In this document: positions 32,725 through 41,936 of the stretch, piece after piece
Numbering within the stretch: the first letter of the stretch is position 1
How the letters are laid out: every line of letters starts with the position of its first letter
Source: JBHOQX01 sp042408595
GTDB lineage: Bacteria > Chloroflexota > Chloroflexia > Chloroflexales > Roseiflexaceae
Assembly: GCA_042408595.1 (NCBI GenBank)
Contig: JBHOQX010000019.1
Span: 1 to 64,000 of the forward strand
Length of the DNA stretch: 64,000 bases
Reading direction: 5' to 3'
Notes under the pieces: model-generated
What the model saw: the letters and a program-made list of their open reading frames with translations, nothing else
The model's database searches: none
What the model was told of the DNA's origin: nothing
Made by a program: the position numbers and the translations under genes

Positions 32725-33381
32725 TTAGCTATCCTTCTTCCGTCCGATCGCGACCCCATCGCGTAGTGGAATAATCACCGACTCGAGCTCGGGGTGGTGC
32801 ATCATCGCCCGGTTGAAAGCCTGAATACCGCGCACGACCGGCGCCGCATCCTCCTCGACCACCAGGCCGCTGCACAGCACATTGTCGGCGATCAACAGGC
32901 CGCCCGGGCGCAGGCGGGGCACGCACAGCTCCAGCGCGTGCGGTGCCTGTTCCTCGTTCGACAGATTGCGCAGAATATCGAGGAAGATCAGGTCGTATGG
33001 ACCGGGCAAGCGTCCCAGCACCTCAAACCATTCCCCCTCGTAGATCTCGAAGGCGTCCTTATAGCCGGCGCGCTCGGTATACTCCAGCGCCAGGCGGTAG
33101 CGGTCCGGCTGGCGCTCGATCGCTGTCAGCCGCCCACCAGCCGGCGCGACCGCCCGCAACAGCCACATGGCGGCGTACCCGGTGGCCGTGCCGATCTCCA
33201 GTGCCTCGCGCGCGCCGGTGCTCTTCGCCAGCAGGTAGAGAAACTGCCCCTGCGTCGGCCCGAGTAGCGGCAGGCCGTGCAGGTACGCACGCCGCTCTAG
33301 TTCGGCAAAGATCGGGGGGCGCTCCGGCATCAGCGCGGCGATATAGTCCTCAATGGCGATGTTTGTAATCTCATAGGCCAT
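32725..33381 (-). CDS. O-methyltransferase family 3 (SAM-dependent)
   Basis: 218 residues from MAYEITN, preceded by ggaagga. It shows a class I Rossmann methyltransferase of the caffeoyl-CoA/catechol O-methyltransferase group: ALEIGTATGYAAMWLL (SAM loop), LTAIERQPDRYRLA, the YDLIFLDI strand replacing the family's FIDADK, and RPGGLLIADNVLCSGLV. Metal ligands fit the Asp/Asn of LDI and ADN. Family members methylate small hydroxylated compounds. Next to lutC on the same strand, but no functional link is evident. Confidence 0.85.
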   Translation of the reverse strand: MAYEITNIAIEDYIAALMPERPPIFAELERRAYLHGLPLLGPTQGQFLYLLAKSTGAREALEIGTATGYAAMWLLRAVAPAGGRLTAIERQPDRYRLALEYTERAGYKDAFEIYEGEWFEVLGRLPGPYDLIFLDILRNLSNEEQAPHALELCVPRLRPGGLLIADNVLCSGLVVEEDAAPVVRGIQAFNRAMMHHPELESVIIPLRDGVAIGRKKDS

Positions 33382-33447
33382 GGGCTCATCCTTCCCGCGG
33401 TTTCTTCTCGTCCTGGAACAGCGAAGATTGTAACACACTTCCGCCGG

Positions 33448-34155
33448 CTAGGGGCCGGGCCAGGGGGCAGGGTCCAGTCCGACCTGCGCGTCTGACCCCT
33501 GAACCCGGACCTCCTCCCTGACGATCAGCACCTCCAGCGTGCGCGGGCCGTGGACACCCTCGACGCGGTTGAGCTCGATGTCGGAGGTGGCCGAGGGGCC
33601 GGAGATGAGCGTCAGCGGGCGGCCGGCTCGCGCGGCGGCCCCGAGCCGGGCGACCGCCTCCGGGAGGAGGCCGACGATCTGCCCGGCCTGAACGACGCAG
33701 AGGTGGTAGTCCGGCAGCAGCGTGAGCGCCCGCCGGCCCTGGGCCGCGCCGCCGTCCAGCACGATCGTCCCGGTCTGGGCGACAGCGAGCGCGCAGCCGG
33801 TCAGCACGCCGTCAGCGGCGTCGAGTTGCTCGTTGGTCAGGCCGCTGTCGCGCAGCAGCTCGACCCCCGGCGGCGCCCAGCCGGGCGGCAGGTCGGGCGG
33901 GGCGACAAGCCGGCGCACGCCCCGCGCGGCGCAGGCGGCGGCGATGGCGGCGGGCAGCTCCGCCGCCGATACGACCCGGACCTGCGCCTTGTAGTCGGTC
34001 AGCCGGTCCACCAGGCGCTCGATCAGCTCGTCCGGCGGCGCGTTGTCGCTGCGGCGGTAGCCGCCGGGCGCGGGCGGGGCGCCATCCCGCTCGCCGGGCG
34101 GCACGTCGCGCAGCGCGGCGCGGATTCGGCGCAGGATGTCATCGCGGGCAGTCAT
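33448..34155 (-). CDS. lutC: Lactate utilisation protein C (LUD domain)
   Basis: 235 residues. N-terminal MTARDDILRRIRAAL helix, then the LUD fold: AIAAACAARGVRRLVAPPDL, the AADGVLTGCALAVAQTGTIVL segment, LTLLPDYHLCVVQAGQIV, and ISGPSATSDIELNRVEGVHGPRTLEVLIV, which is highly characteristic of LutC/YkgG. With LutA and LutB it forms the iron-sulfur L-lactate dehydrogenase. The C-terminal tail (VQGSDAQVGLDPAPWPGP) is encoded by DNA resembling intergenic repeat text, so the original stop may have been displaced. A trehalase gene separates it from lutB. Confidence 0.88.
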   Translation of the reverse strand: MTARDDILRRIRAALRDVPPGERDGAPPAPGGYRRSDNAPPDELIERLVDRLTDYKAQVRVVSAAELPAAIAAACAARGVRRLVAPPDLPPGWAPPGVELLRDSGLTNEQLDAADGVLTGCALAVAQTGTIVLDGGAAQGRRALTLLPDYHLCVVQAGQIVGLLPEAVARLGAAARAGRPLTLISGPSATSDIELNRVEGVHGPRTLEVLIVREEVRVQGSDAQVGLDPAPWPGP

Positions 34156-34245
34156 GCTGATAAGATGCGTCGGTCACCGGGTGACAAGATGACAAGGTGG
34201 CACGGTGAATCTAGCCGTCCTTCGTCCAACGTCCACCGTCGGCCG

Positions 34246-35448
34246 TCACTGCTGCTCCGCCAGCCTGCGGGCGAAGTCGGCGAACACGGCGTTGCTCCAG
34301 CCGAAGCCCGGCACCGACCCGTACAGCCCGGCCTCGGCGCGCGCGCCCACCCGCACGACATGGTACTTCTCCCAGAGCACGCCGGTCGCGGCGAAGACCG
34401 TGGCGCAGTTGTCGCACCACTTGCGCATGATCCGCCGTGCATCGTCGCGGAAGCCGTAGCGCTCCAGCCCGGCGACGACCAGCCACTGCAGCGGCGCCCA
34501 GCCGTTCGGCCAGGCCCACTGCCGGCCGGCGCGCTGGCGCAGCGTCGTGACCAGGCCGCCGCGCTTTTCGAAGCGCGGCAGCCATGCATGCACGGCCCGT
34601 GCCGCCTGCTCCGGCGTCGCCAGCCCGGCCCACAGCGGGTAGAACCCGGCAAGCGACGGCTCCGGGTTGCGTCGCTCGTGGCGGTAGTCGAAGTCGAAGA
34701 AAAAGCCCTGCTCCGCATCCCACATCAGGTCGTGGATCGTCTCGGCGCGGCGGCGCGCGGCCTCGAACCAGCCGGCCATCGCCGCCGGACGGCCCGTCTC
34801 GCCGGCGAGCACTGCCAGATCCTGCTCGTAGACGTAGAGGATGCTGTTGAGATCCACCGGCAGGTGATCGAGCCAGCGATCTTCGCCGCGCTGGTTGCAG
34901 CAGCGGGTCGAGTGGTCCCAGCCGCTTTCGCACCCGGCGAGGATGTCGAGATAGTTGATGTCGAAATAGCGCGACAAGCCACGGTAGACCAGGCGGTGAT
35001 GCGGCTGCGCCGTACCGCTCCAGACCGTCCGATGCTCCTGTTCGGCCAGCGCCGCCATGCGAGCGGTGAACGCCGGCAGGTCGCCGTCGCCGCGCCGCTG
35101 CTTCACCGCACAGGCCAGCCGGACGAGCTGCGTGAAGAACGGCGGCTGGCTGCGCGAGAGGAAGTAGAACCGGCTGGCGTTCGGGATAAGGCCGAAGCGC
35201 TCCAGCAGCGCGGCCATGTTCTCGGCCATGTCCACGATCACCTGCTCGTGCGGCGTGCCGGCCAGTCCAAGCGCCATGAAGAAGCTGTCCCAGTAGTACA
35301 TCTCCTGGAACATGGCGTTGCCAACCGGCTCGGCGGGCACGAGGTACGGCCGCGGCAGCCCGATCAATGTGCCGCTATCCGCCGGATTCGAGCGGATGAT
35401 CTTCGGCCAGAACGCGGCGATGTAGCTCAGCACAGGGGTGTAGGTCAT
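34246..35448 (-). CDS. Trehalase, GH37 family
   Basis: 400 residues from MTYTPVLSY; the in-frame extension upstream of this ATG is repeat-derived text and should not be included. GH37 features: EMYYWDSFFMALGL (signature 1), CESGWDHSTRC with the probable general acid Asp, LPVDLNSILYVYE, QWAWPNGWAPLQW (signature 2, with the usual QWD replaced by QWAW), and the EKYHV catalytic-base region. No signal peptide, so a cytoplasmic enzyme hydrolysing trehalose to two glucoses is likely. It is unusual that it lies between lutB and lutC. Confidence 0.88.
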   Translation of the reverse strand: MTYTPVLSYIAAFWPKIIRSNPADSGTLIGLPRPYLVPAEPVGNAMFQEMYYWDSFFMALGLAGTPHEQVIVDMAENMAALLERFGLIPNASRFYFLSRSQPPFFTQLVRLACAVKQRRGDGDLPAFTARMAALAEQEHRTVWSGTAQPHHRLVYRGLSRYFDINYLDILAGCESGWDHSTRCCNQRGEDRWLDHLPVDLNSILYVYEQDLAVLAGETGRPAAMAGWFEAARRRAETIHDLMWDAEQGFFFDFDYRHERRNPEPSLAGFYPLWAGLATPEQAARAVHAWLPRFEKRGGLVTTLRQRAGRQWAWPNGWAPLQWLVVAGLERYGFRDDARRIMRKWCDNCATVFAATGVLWEKYHVVRVGARAEAGLYGSVPGFGWSNAVFADFARRLAEQQ

Positions 35449-35587
35449 CGGATCGTGGACCACGGACGACAATGGCCGGTAGACGATGGACGAAAGCAGG
35501 CCCAACGATGTGCCTGCTTCTCTCAGAACGCTTCGCGCTCGTCCTTCGTCCTTCCTCAAGAGCCGGCGGCAATCCGTTCATCACCCA
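35449..35587. repeat. Dispersed repeat text between lutB and trehalase
   Basis: Contains ggtagacgatggacga, cgctcgtccttcgtccttcc and catcacccatcattcattc. These words are shared with gaps at 34210, 25750 and 28190 and with the insertion in the HAD gene at 55230. Confidence 0.5.
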
Positions 35588-37060
35588 TCATTCATTCTTC
35601 TTTTTCATCTCGAACGCTGCACTCCTCGTCCGCCACCACTCACGGAACGTCTGCCGGGGCGGCGCGGGCAAGTCGCGCATCGCCGTCCAGGCGGCGAGCG
35701 GTGGCGGCAGCGCCTCCAGGTAGCCGCGCCGCGCCAGCGGCCACGCGCCGATCTGCGCCAGCTTCTGCGCCGCCTCGTAGCGCCGACGGCTGGCGAACAC
35801 CCGCGCCAGCGCCTTCATCGCCAGCGCCTCCGGGTCGGCCTGGGCCGCTAGCCCGCCGTGGTCCTCCTTTTGCCGCACGACCTCGCCGCGCAGGTGGATG
35901 AGCACCTCCGGAATGTTGATCTTCACCGGGCAGACATCGTAGCACGCGCCGCACAGCGACGAGGCGTACGGCAGCGACGGCGCGTGCTCGACACCCACCA
36001 GCAGCGGTGTGAGGATCGCGCCGATCGGGCCGGGGTAGACCGAGCCATAGGCGTGCCCTCCGGTGCGCTCATAGACCGGGCAGATATTCAGGCAGGCCGA
36101 GCAGCGGATGCAATGGAGCGCCTGCCGCCCGAGGGTGTCGGCCAGCGCCCGGGTGCGCCCGTCGTCCAGCAGCACCAGGTGGAACTCCTGCGGCCCGTCA
36201 CCAGGCGTCACGCCTGTCCAACAGGTGGTATACGGGTTCATGCGCTCGCCGGTCGACGAGCGCGGCAGCAGTTGCAGAAAAACTTCCAGGTCCTCCCAGC
36301 GCGGCAACAACTTCTCGATGCCGAGGACGGTGATCAGCACGCGCGGCAGCGTCAGGCACATGCGCCCGTTGCCCTCGGACTCGACCACGCAGACCGTGCC
36401 GGTCTCCGCGATGGCGAAGTTGCCGCCGCTGATCGCCACCGGCGTGGAGAGGAACTTACGCCGCAGGTAGCGGCGGGCGGCGGCGGCCAGCGCGCGCGGC
36501 TCGTCCGTCAGATCGGGCTCGCCGAGGGTGCGGATGAACAGCTCGCGAATCTCGGCGCGGTTCTTGTGGATAGCCGGCACCAGGATATGCGACGACTTCT
36601 CGCCGGCGAGCTGGATGATCAGCTCGGCCAGATCGGTCTCGATCGCGCTGATACCGGCGGCCTGGAGCGCCTCGTTCAGCCGGATCTCGTCGGTCGTCAG
36701 CGATTTGATCTTGATCACCTCGCGCGCGCCTGCGCCACGCACCAGGCCAGCGATGATCGCGTTGGCCTCGCGCGCGTCGCGCGCCCAGTGCACCCGCCCA
36801 CCGGCTCGCGCGACCTGCTCCTCGAGTTGGATCAGGTAGCGGTCGAGATGGCGGATCGTGTGCTCCTTGATCGCCCGGCCCGCCTCGCGCAGCGCCTCCC
36901 AGTCCGGCAGCTCGCCGACGACCGCGGCGCGTTTGGCGCGGATGGTCTGCGTCGCCTTGCCCATATTGCGGCGCAGTTGCGGGTTGGCGAGCGCGGCGCG
37001 CGCCCCATCCGGAAAGTTCGGTGTCAGCGCGATCAGCACGGAGTCCGGTAGATGCGGCAT
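35588..37060 (-). CDS. lutB: Lactate utilisation iron-sulfur protein B
   Basis: About 490 residues from MPHLPDSV. N-terminal LUD domain (VHWARDAREANAIIAGLV, IKIKSLTTDEIRLNEAL, GGNFAIAETGTVCVVESEGN), then two [4Fe-4S] motifs, CIRCSACLNICPVY and CGACYDVCPVKI, followed by the LutB C-terminal helical domain. It carries electrons within the LutABC L-lactate oxidation complex. The frame is open to 37105, but that GTG falls inside the TATACT box, so the ATG at 37060 (or 37078) is the likely start. The C-terminus ends in a short Lys run encoded next to repeat text. Confidence 0.9.
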   Translation of the reverse strand: MPHLPDSVLIALTPNFPDGARAALANPQLRRNMGKATQTIRAKRAAVVGELPDWEALREAGRAIKEHTIRHLDRYLIQLEEQVARAGGRVHWARDAREANAIIAGLVRGAGAREVIKIKSLTTDEIRLNEALQAAGISAIETDLAELIIQLAGEKSSHILVPAIHKNRAEIRELFIRTLGEPDLTDEPRALAAAARRYLRRKFLSTPVAISGGNFAIAETGTVCVVESEGNGRMCLTLPRVLITVLGIEKLLPRWEDLEVFLQLLPRSSTGERMNPYTTCWTGVTPGDGPQEFHLVLLDDGRTRALADTLGRQALHCIRCSACLNICPVYERTGGHAYGSVYPGPIGAILTPLLVGVEHAPSLPYASSLCGACYDVCPVKINIPEVLIHLRGEVVRQKEDHGGLAAQADPEALAMKALARVFASRRRYEAAQKLAQIGAWPLARRGYLEALPPPLAAWTAMRDLPAPPRQTFREWWRTRSAAFEMKKKNE

Positions 37061-37095
37061 GGCTGGCCCATGGATCATGCGCGGTGGCTGCGGGT

Positions 37096-37101
37096 AGTAT
37101 A
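37096..37101 (-). promoter_or_regulatory. -10 box (TATACT) of lutB
   Basis: TATACT on the minus strand lies 36 bases before the preferred ATG and overlaps an in-frame GTG, which argues against that longer start. Confidence 0.4.
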
Positions 37102-37157
37102 GCACGAGAAAGGCGAGCCGACGCCATCACGCCGGCCCCGCTGCAGACGCCCGCCGC

Positions 37158-38813
37158 TCAGGCGTCCGGGGGCGCCGCAGGAAGCCGCACGGTGAACGCG
37201 CTCCCTTTTCCGACTTCGCTCTCCACCTCGACGACCCCCCCGTGCAGCGATACCAATTCGTTGACGACATACAGCCCCAGGCCGATCCCGACGATCTGTT
37301 GGTCCTGGGCATTCGGCGCGCGGTAGAAGCGGCGGAACAGGTTAGGCAGCGCCTCCGCCGGGATGCCGATGCCCTGGTCGCGCACGGTCATCCAGGCCCA
37401 ACCGTTCGACTGCCCGACCACGATCTCAACCTCGCCACCGTTCGGGCTGTATTTCAGCGCGTTGTGTACCAGGTTCTGCAGCACTTCGTGGAGCCGCAGC
37501 TCGTCCCCCAGGACACGGGCCGGCGTTGGCCCGGCGGTGACCCGCAATTTGTGCCGGTCGAGTGTCGGGCGCACCTCCTCCGCGAGGCGGCGTACCAGGT
37601 CGTTCAGATCCAGCGGCCGCCGCTCGATCGTGAACTGCCCGGTTTGCAGCCGTGAGACATCGAGCAGCGCGGTGATCATCCGGTTGAGGCGGCTGGCCTG
37701 CTCGACGATCGTCTGGAGCGCGCGGGCATCACGCTCTGCGAGCGTGCTGGACCGGCTCATCCGCCGCTGGAGCAGTTGCGCGTGGCCCAACAGCCCGGTG
37801 AGCGGGGTGCGGAATTCGTGGGAGGCGATCGACAGAAACTCATCGCGGATGCGGATGGCCTCGCGCGCCTCGCGGTACAGCTCGGCGTTTTCGAGCGCCA
37901 CCGCCGCCCGGCGCGCCAGCTCGGCCGCCAGCATCAGGTCGGACGGGCCATAGCGCCGCCCGGAGGGCCCGGACACCAGCGCCAGCGCGCCAAGCGCGCG
38001 ATCGCGCACCATCAGTGGCACGGCCAGCGCGCCGGTAACACCGGGCGCCAGCTCCCAGCCGGTCGCCGCTTCATCCCCGTGCGGTGTATCCACCAGCGGC
38101 GGGTAAATCATCGGCTCGCCGCTGCGCACCGTAGCCGGCGTACCATGCGGCGCCGCCGGCATCAGCGGCCAGCGCGCTATTGCCGCTTCGATCCAGGCCG
38201 GATCGGCCCCCTCGCGGGCCTGGCTCACTGCCCGCCGGAGCGCGCCACTCGGCTCGACCAGATCGACCGCGCACCAGTCGGCCAGGGTTGGCACGGCCAG
38301 CCGCGCGAGCGTGTCGAGGATGGCCTGCTCCTCCAGCGACGACGCGAGCAGGCGGCTGGCCTCGGCGAGGAATTGCAACTGCTGCACGCTCTCGCGCAGC
38401 GCCTGCTCGGCCAGCGCGGCCTGGCGCTCGGCCTGGCCGACGCGCACGGCGCTACGGATGCTCTGTGCCAGACGTTCCGGCGAGAGCGCGCCCTTGATCA
38501 GGTAGTCGGTGGCGCCGGCCTTCATGATATCGACGGCGAGCTGCTCGTCGCCCTGGCCGGTCATCATAAGAATCGGTGTGGCGATGCCGCGGGCGCGGAT
38601 CTCCCGCAATACCGCCAGGCCGTCGGCGCCGGGCAGCAGGTAGTCGAGCAGGATGCAATCAAAGGTGCGATCGGCGAGCGCGGCCAGCGCGGCAGCGCGA
38701 TCCGGCGCCTCGACCAGCGTCGCCATCACCCCGCCTTCCCGCAAGGCGCGCCGCACAGCCCTGCGGTCCAGGCCGTCGTCGTCGATGAGCAGAATGGTAT
38801 ACGTATCAGCCAT
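37158..38813 (-). CDS. Receiver-GAF-histidine kinase
   Basis: 551 residues. Receiver at 1-125 (LLIDDDGLD, phospho-Asp in CILLDYLLP, MMTGQG, IKGA). A coiled linker leads to a GAF domain (about 145-325, VPTLADWCAVDLVEP ... GALAVPLMVRDRALGALALV), then HisKA with SHEFRTPLTGLLGHAQLL and HATPase (NLVHNALKYSP, DQGIGIP, GIGLGLYVVNEL). Having the receiver first, it probably acts downstream of another kinase; the adjacent single-domain receiver and CHASE3 kinase are candidates. Cytoplasmic; no membrane segment. Confidence 0.9.
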   Translation of the reverse strand: MADTYTILLIDDDGLDRRAVRRALREGGVMATLVEAPDRAAALAALADRTFDCILLDYLLPGADGLAVLREIRARGIATPILMMTGQGDEQLAVDIMKAGATDYLIKGALSPERLAQSIRSAVRVGQAERQAALAEQALRESVQQLQFLAEASRLLASSLEEQAILDTLARLAVPTLADWCAVDLVEPSGALRRAVSQAREGADPAWIEAAIARWPLMPAAPHGTPATVRSGEPMIYPPLVDTPHGDEAATGWELAPGVTGALAVPLMVRDRALGALALVSGPSGRRYGPSDLMLAAELARRAAVALENAELYREAREAIRIRDEFLSIASHEFRTPLTGLLGHAQLLQRRMSRSSTLAERDARALQTIVEQASRLNRMITALLDVSRLQTGQFTIERRPLDLNDLVRRLAEEVRPTLDRHKLRVTAGPTPARVLGDELRLHEVLQNLVHNALKYSPNGGEVEIVVGQSNGWAWMTVRDQGIGIPAEALPNLFRRFYRAPNAQDQQIVGIGLGLYVVNELVSLHGGVVEVESEVGKGSAFTVRLPAAPPDA

Positions 38814-38996
38814 GAGGCCCTCATGCGAGTCAGAATCGGTCTACGAGGTCGGGCGAGTACGCCATCCAGGAATGGTTTCCAGCAGCGCATCGCGAGGGAT
38901 GGGCGCTATCAACCACGCGACGGTGCAGGCATGCCAGGGGCTGCTAGCGCCGGTGCGTCGCTATTGGATGGTTTGAGGCAGCCGCTCATGGGGATC

Positions 38997-39422
38997 TCAC
39001 GGCAGCTCGTTGATCGTCCAATATTTGTTCAGCGTCGCCATCGCTTCGACAAAGGCCGTGAAGGTAACCGGCTTCAGGATGTAGCCGGCGACATTCAGGT
39101 TGTAGGCTTCGACCTTGTCGCGCTCGTCATCGGAGGTCGTCAGCACGACGACGGTCAGGTGGCGCAGGCTGGGATCGCTGCGCAGTTCATGCAGAAATTC
39201 CAGGCCGCTCATCCGCGGCATGTTCAGGTCGAGCAGGACCAGCCGCCGCTCGCTCGGGATGCGCGCCGGCCCTTCGTCGCGCAGCATGGCCAGCGCCTGG
39301 ACGCCATCCCGGGCGATGTAGAGCGGGTTGCGGATGTTGTTCTTTTTAAACGCCCGCTCGACATTCATCACATCCACGTCGTCGTCGTCGACCACAAGAA
39401 TGTGCAGCAGTGTGTCGCTCAT
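38997..39422 (-). CDS. Single-domain response regulator (Rcp1-like)
   Basis: 141 residues from MSDTLLHILVVDDDDVD. Receiver with acidic pair in VVDDDD, phospho-Asp in LVLLDLNMPRMSG, LTTSDDERD and the ILKPVTF lysine; the Lys/Asn-rich insertion after helix 1 (ERAFKKNNIRNPLY) is typical of phytochrome-partner Rcp1-like regulators. The ATG overlaps the stop of the upstream CHASE3 kinase (ATGA), which marks that kinase as its partner. No output domain, so it likely relays phosphate. Confidence 0.9.
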   Translation of the reverse strand: MSDTLLHILVVDDDDVDVMNVERAFKKNNIRNPLYIARDGVQALAMLRDEGPARIPSERRLVLLDLNMPRMSGLEFLHELRSDPSLRHLTVVVLTTSDDERDKVEAYNLNVAGYILKPVTFTAFVEAMATLNKYWTINELP

Positions 39423-41623
39423 CGCTTGCGTCCCTCCCGCATCTGCTTCGGCCAGGTAAAATAAAATGTCGCGCCGCATCCCTCGCTCGACTCGACCCAA
39501 ACGCGCCCACCCTTCTGCTCGACGATTTTCTTGACCAGCGACAGCCCCAGGCCGCTCCCTTCGACCTGGTCGCGCGGGACGAGTGTCTGGAAGATCACAA
39601 AGATCTTGTCATGATACTGCGGGGCGATCCCCGGGCCATCATCCGCGACGGCGAAGCGATAGAACGCGCCATCATCGGCCGCGCTGATCTCCACCCGCCC
39701 ATCCGGCCGATCGTGGTGCTTGATGGCGTTGCCGATCAGGTTATGAAAGACTTGCTGGAGCGGCAGCCGCTCGCCCTGGAGCGTCGGCAAGCCGGGCGCG
39801 ATACGGATCGAGAACGCGGGCGGCGGCGCCAACAGATCGACCACTTCGGCCACCAGCGCGCCGGTATCCACCTGCTCGACCGCCCCAGCCGACCGCCCGA
39901 CGCGCGAATACTGCAGGATGCCGTCGATCAGGCGCTCCATGCGGTAGACACGGCCACGGAGCAGTTCAAGGTGTTCGCGAATCTCGTCGGTCACACGCTC
40001 GCCCAGGTCTTCTTCGATCCACTGCGACAGGTTGGCAATGCCGCGCAGCGGAGCCTTGAGGTCGTGCGAGGCGACATAGGCGAACTGGTCAAGCTCGCGG
40101 TTGCGCTCCTCGAGCGCCGCCGTCGCCTGCGCGAGCGCCTCGCTGTGTTCGCGCAGCGCCTCTTCCACCTGCTTTTGCGCGTCGATATCCGTGCTGGTGC
40201 CGATCCATTGCGTGACACGACCACGGCGGTCGCGCAGCGGCAGCGCCCGGCTGAGAAACCAGCGGTACGCGCCGGTGGCCTCCTCGCGGAAGCGTGCCTG
40301 GATCTCATATGGTTCGCCGGCGCGGATGGCGTGCTCCCAGGCCGCGACCGCGGCGTCGCGGTCCTCCGGGTGCAGGATGGCGCGCCAGCCGTCCCCCTGC
40401 GCCTGCTCCAGGGCAAGGCCGGTGTACTCGCGCCAGCGCCGGTTGAAGAAATCGCGGAAGCCGTCGGGCCGGGCTGTCCAGACGAGCTGCGGCATCGTGT
40501 CGGCCAGCAGGCGAAGCCGCTCCTCGCTGGCGCGCAGCTCCTCCTCGGCAGCCTTGCGCTCGGAGATGTCGCGGAAGACCAGGACAACGCCGTGCAGTTC
40601 GCCGTCGCCGCCACGGATGGGCGCGGTGCTGTCGTCGATCGGCGTCTCCGTGCCGTCGCGCCGTAGCAGCAGCGTGTGATTCGTCAGGCCGACGATCGCG
40701 CCCTCGCGCAACGCCCGTTCCGCGGGATTCTCCGCTGGGGCGCGGGTCACTTCGTTCACCAGGCGCAGCACGGCCCCGAGCGGCTGCCCGACGGCCTCCT
40801 CCTGCGATACGCCGGCCAGGCGCGCCGCGACCTCGTTCAAAAAGGTCACCCGCCCGCGCGTGTCGGTCCCGACGACCGCATCGCCGATGCTGGCGAGCGT
40901 GCCACGAAACCACTCCCGTTCGGTCTCGAGCGCCTCGGCCTGGCGGGGGGCCTCCGCCAGCGCCTGCTCGTAGTCGCCGGAGAAGCGGCGCAATTCACGA
41001 GTGAGGTAGATGGCCAGCAGCGCCCCGAGCGCCAGCGCGCCACCCAGGCTGGTCAGGGTCACCCACCAGGCACGCTCTTGCGCGGCGGCGGACCGCTGGT
41101 CGCGCAGCAGCATCTCCGCACCGATGAAGCCGCCGATGTCCGCCCGCATGGCGTCCATGATCTGCCGGCCGCGCGCCTGAAGCGGCTGTGCGGCCGCATC
41201 CCCACCGCTCGCGCGCACCTGCAGCGCGTCCTCTGCGAAGGCCTGCCATGCGGCATACTGCCCACGCAGGTCTTTGAGGCGCGCGCCCTGGGCCGGGTTA
41301 TCCGCGATCAGCCCGGCGAGCTGGTCGAGCGTAGGTCCGGTCGCCCCCACGCCACGCCGGTACGGCGCAAGAAACGTGTCGTCACCCGTCAGCAGGTAGC
41401 CGCGCAAGCCGGTCTCCTGATCCAGCAACAGCTCCTGGAGCATATGCGCCTGCGCGAGGACCCGATCGGTATGGTCAACCCAGCGGGCCGCGACGAGCAG
41501 GCTGTTGAGCTGCCAGAGAAAGATGCCGGCAAGCAGGAGCATCAGCAGCAGCGGCAGCCCGACCGCGCGGACCAGCGCTCGCTGGAACGGGGTGAGGCGA
41601 CGCAGGCGGCCAGAGGTGGACAT
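39419..41623 (-). CDS. CHASE3-PAS-PAS histidine kinase
   Basis: About 734 residues from MSTSGRL. Two membrane helices (LPLLLMLLLAGIFLWQL and LGGALALGALLAIYL) bracket a CHASE3 sensor domain with the tell-tale LLDQETGLRGYLLTGDDTFL. Two PAS/PAC domains follow (about 265-375 and 385-500), then a coiled coil, HisKA of the bacteriophytochrome-like type (SHDLKAPLRGIANLSQWI) and HATPase (NLIGNAIKHHDR, DDGPGIAP, GSGLGLSLVKKI). The ligand of the sensor is unknown. Translationally coupled to the single-domain receiver. Confidence 0.9.
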   Translation of the reverse strand: MSTSGRLRRLTPFQRALVRAVGLPLLLMLLLAGIFLWQLNSLLVAARWVDHTDRVLAQAHMLQELLLDQETGLRGYLLTGDDTFLAPYRRGVGATGPTLDQLAGLIADNPAQGARLKDLRGQYAAWQAFAEDALQVRASGGDAAAQPLQARGRQIMDAMRADIGGFIGAEMLLRDQRSAAAQERAWWVTLTSLGGALALGALLAIYLTRELRRFSGDYEQALAEAPRQAEALETEREWFRGTLASIGDAVVGTDTRGRVTFLNEVAARLAGVSQEEAVGQPLGAVLRLVNEVTRAPAENPAERALREGAIVGLTNHTLLLRRDGTETPIDDSTAPIRGGDGELHGVVLVFRDISERKAAEEELRASEERLRLLADTMPQLVWTARPDGFRDFFNRRWREYTGLALEQAQGDGWRAILHPEDRDAAVAAWEHAIRAGEPYEIQARFREEATGAYRWFLSRALPLRDRRGRVTQWIGTSTDIDAQKQVEEALREHSEALAQATAALEERNRELDQFAYVASHDLKAPLRGIANLSQWIEEDLGERVTDEIREHLELLRGRVYRMERLIDGILQYSRVGRSAGAVEQVDTGALVAEVVDLLAPPPAFSIRIAPGLPTLQGERLPLQQVFHNLIGNAIKHHDRPDGRVEISAADDGAFYRFAVADDGPGIAPQYHDKIFVIFQTLVPRDQVEGSGLGLSLVKKIVEQKGGRVWVESSEGCGATFYFTWPKQMREGRKR

Positions 41624-41936
41624 GACAGGCGACTCCAGACTGGGGCAACCCAAGCTCGCAGATCGACCGGATCAGCCGCACGTGAAGCCACGCGACCCTA
41701 TGACGCGCGGCCACTTATGCAAGATCCGTGCCACGCACGGGCCAGAGGGGTGAGGGCCGCCGGTCCTGGCCGCGGTGGTAGAAAAACCTACCCGTGCACA
41801 CGCCAGGGGACAGGGGCATGACGCACATGGGTCGTCATGATGACCACCCAGCATGAATGCGCGCGGGCGGGGGCGATGGCCTGCGCAGGAAAGACACATA
41901 AGCCCAGGCAGAACGACACATCTCCGACGCCCATTC
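41624..41936. other. Intergenic region between CHASE3 kinase and lutA
   Basis: No gene is seen. It contains a 5-bp hairpin with an A-rich loop (ggtagaaaaacctacc at 41777), which is part of a 28-nt stretch related to 7924-7951 (about 22 of 28 positions, opposite strand). An imperfect palindrome ggtcgtcatgatgacc lies near 41831. Confidence 0.4.
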
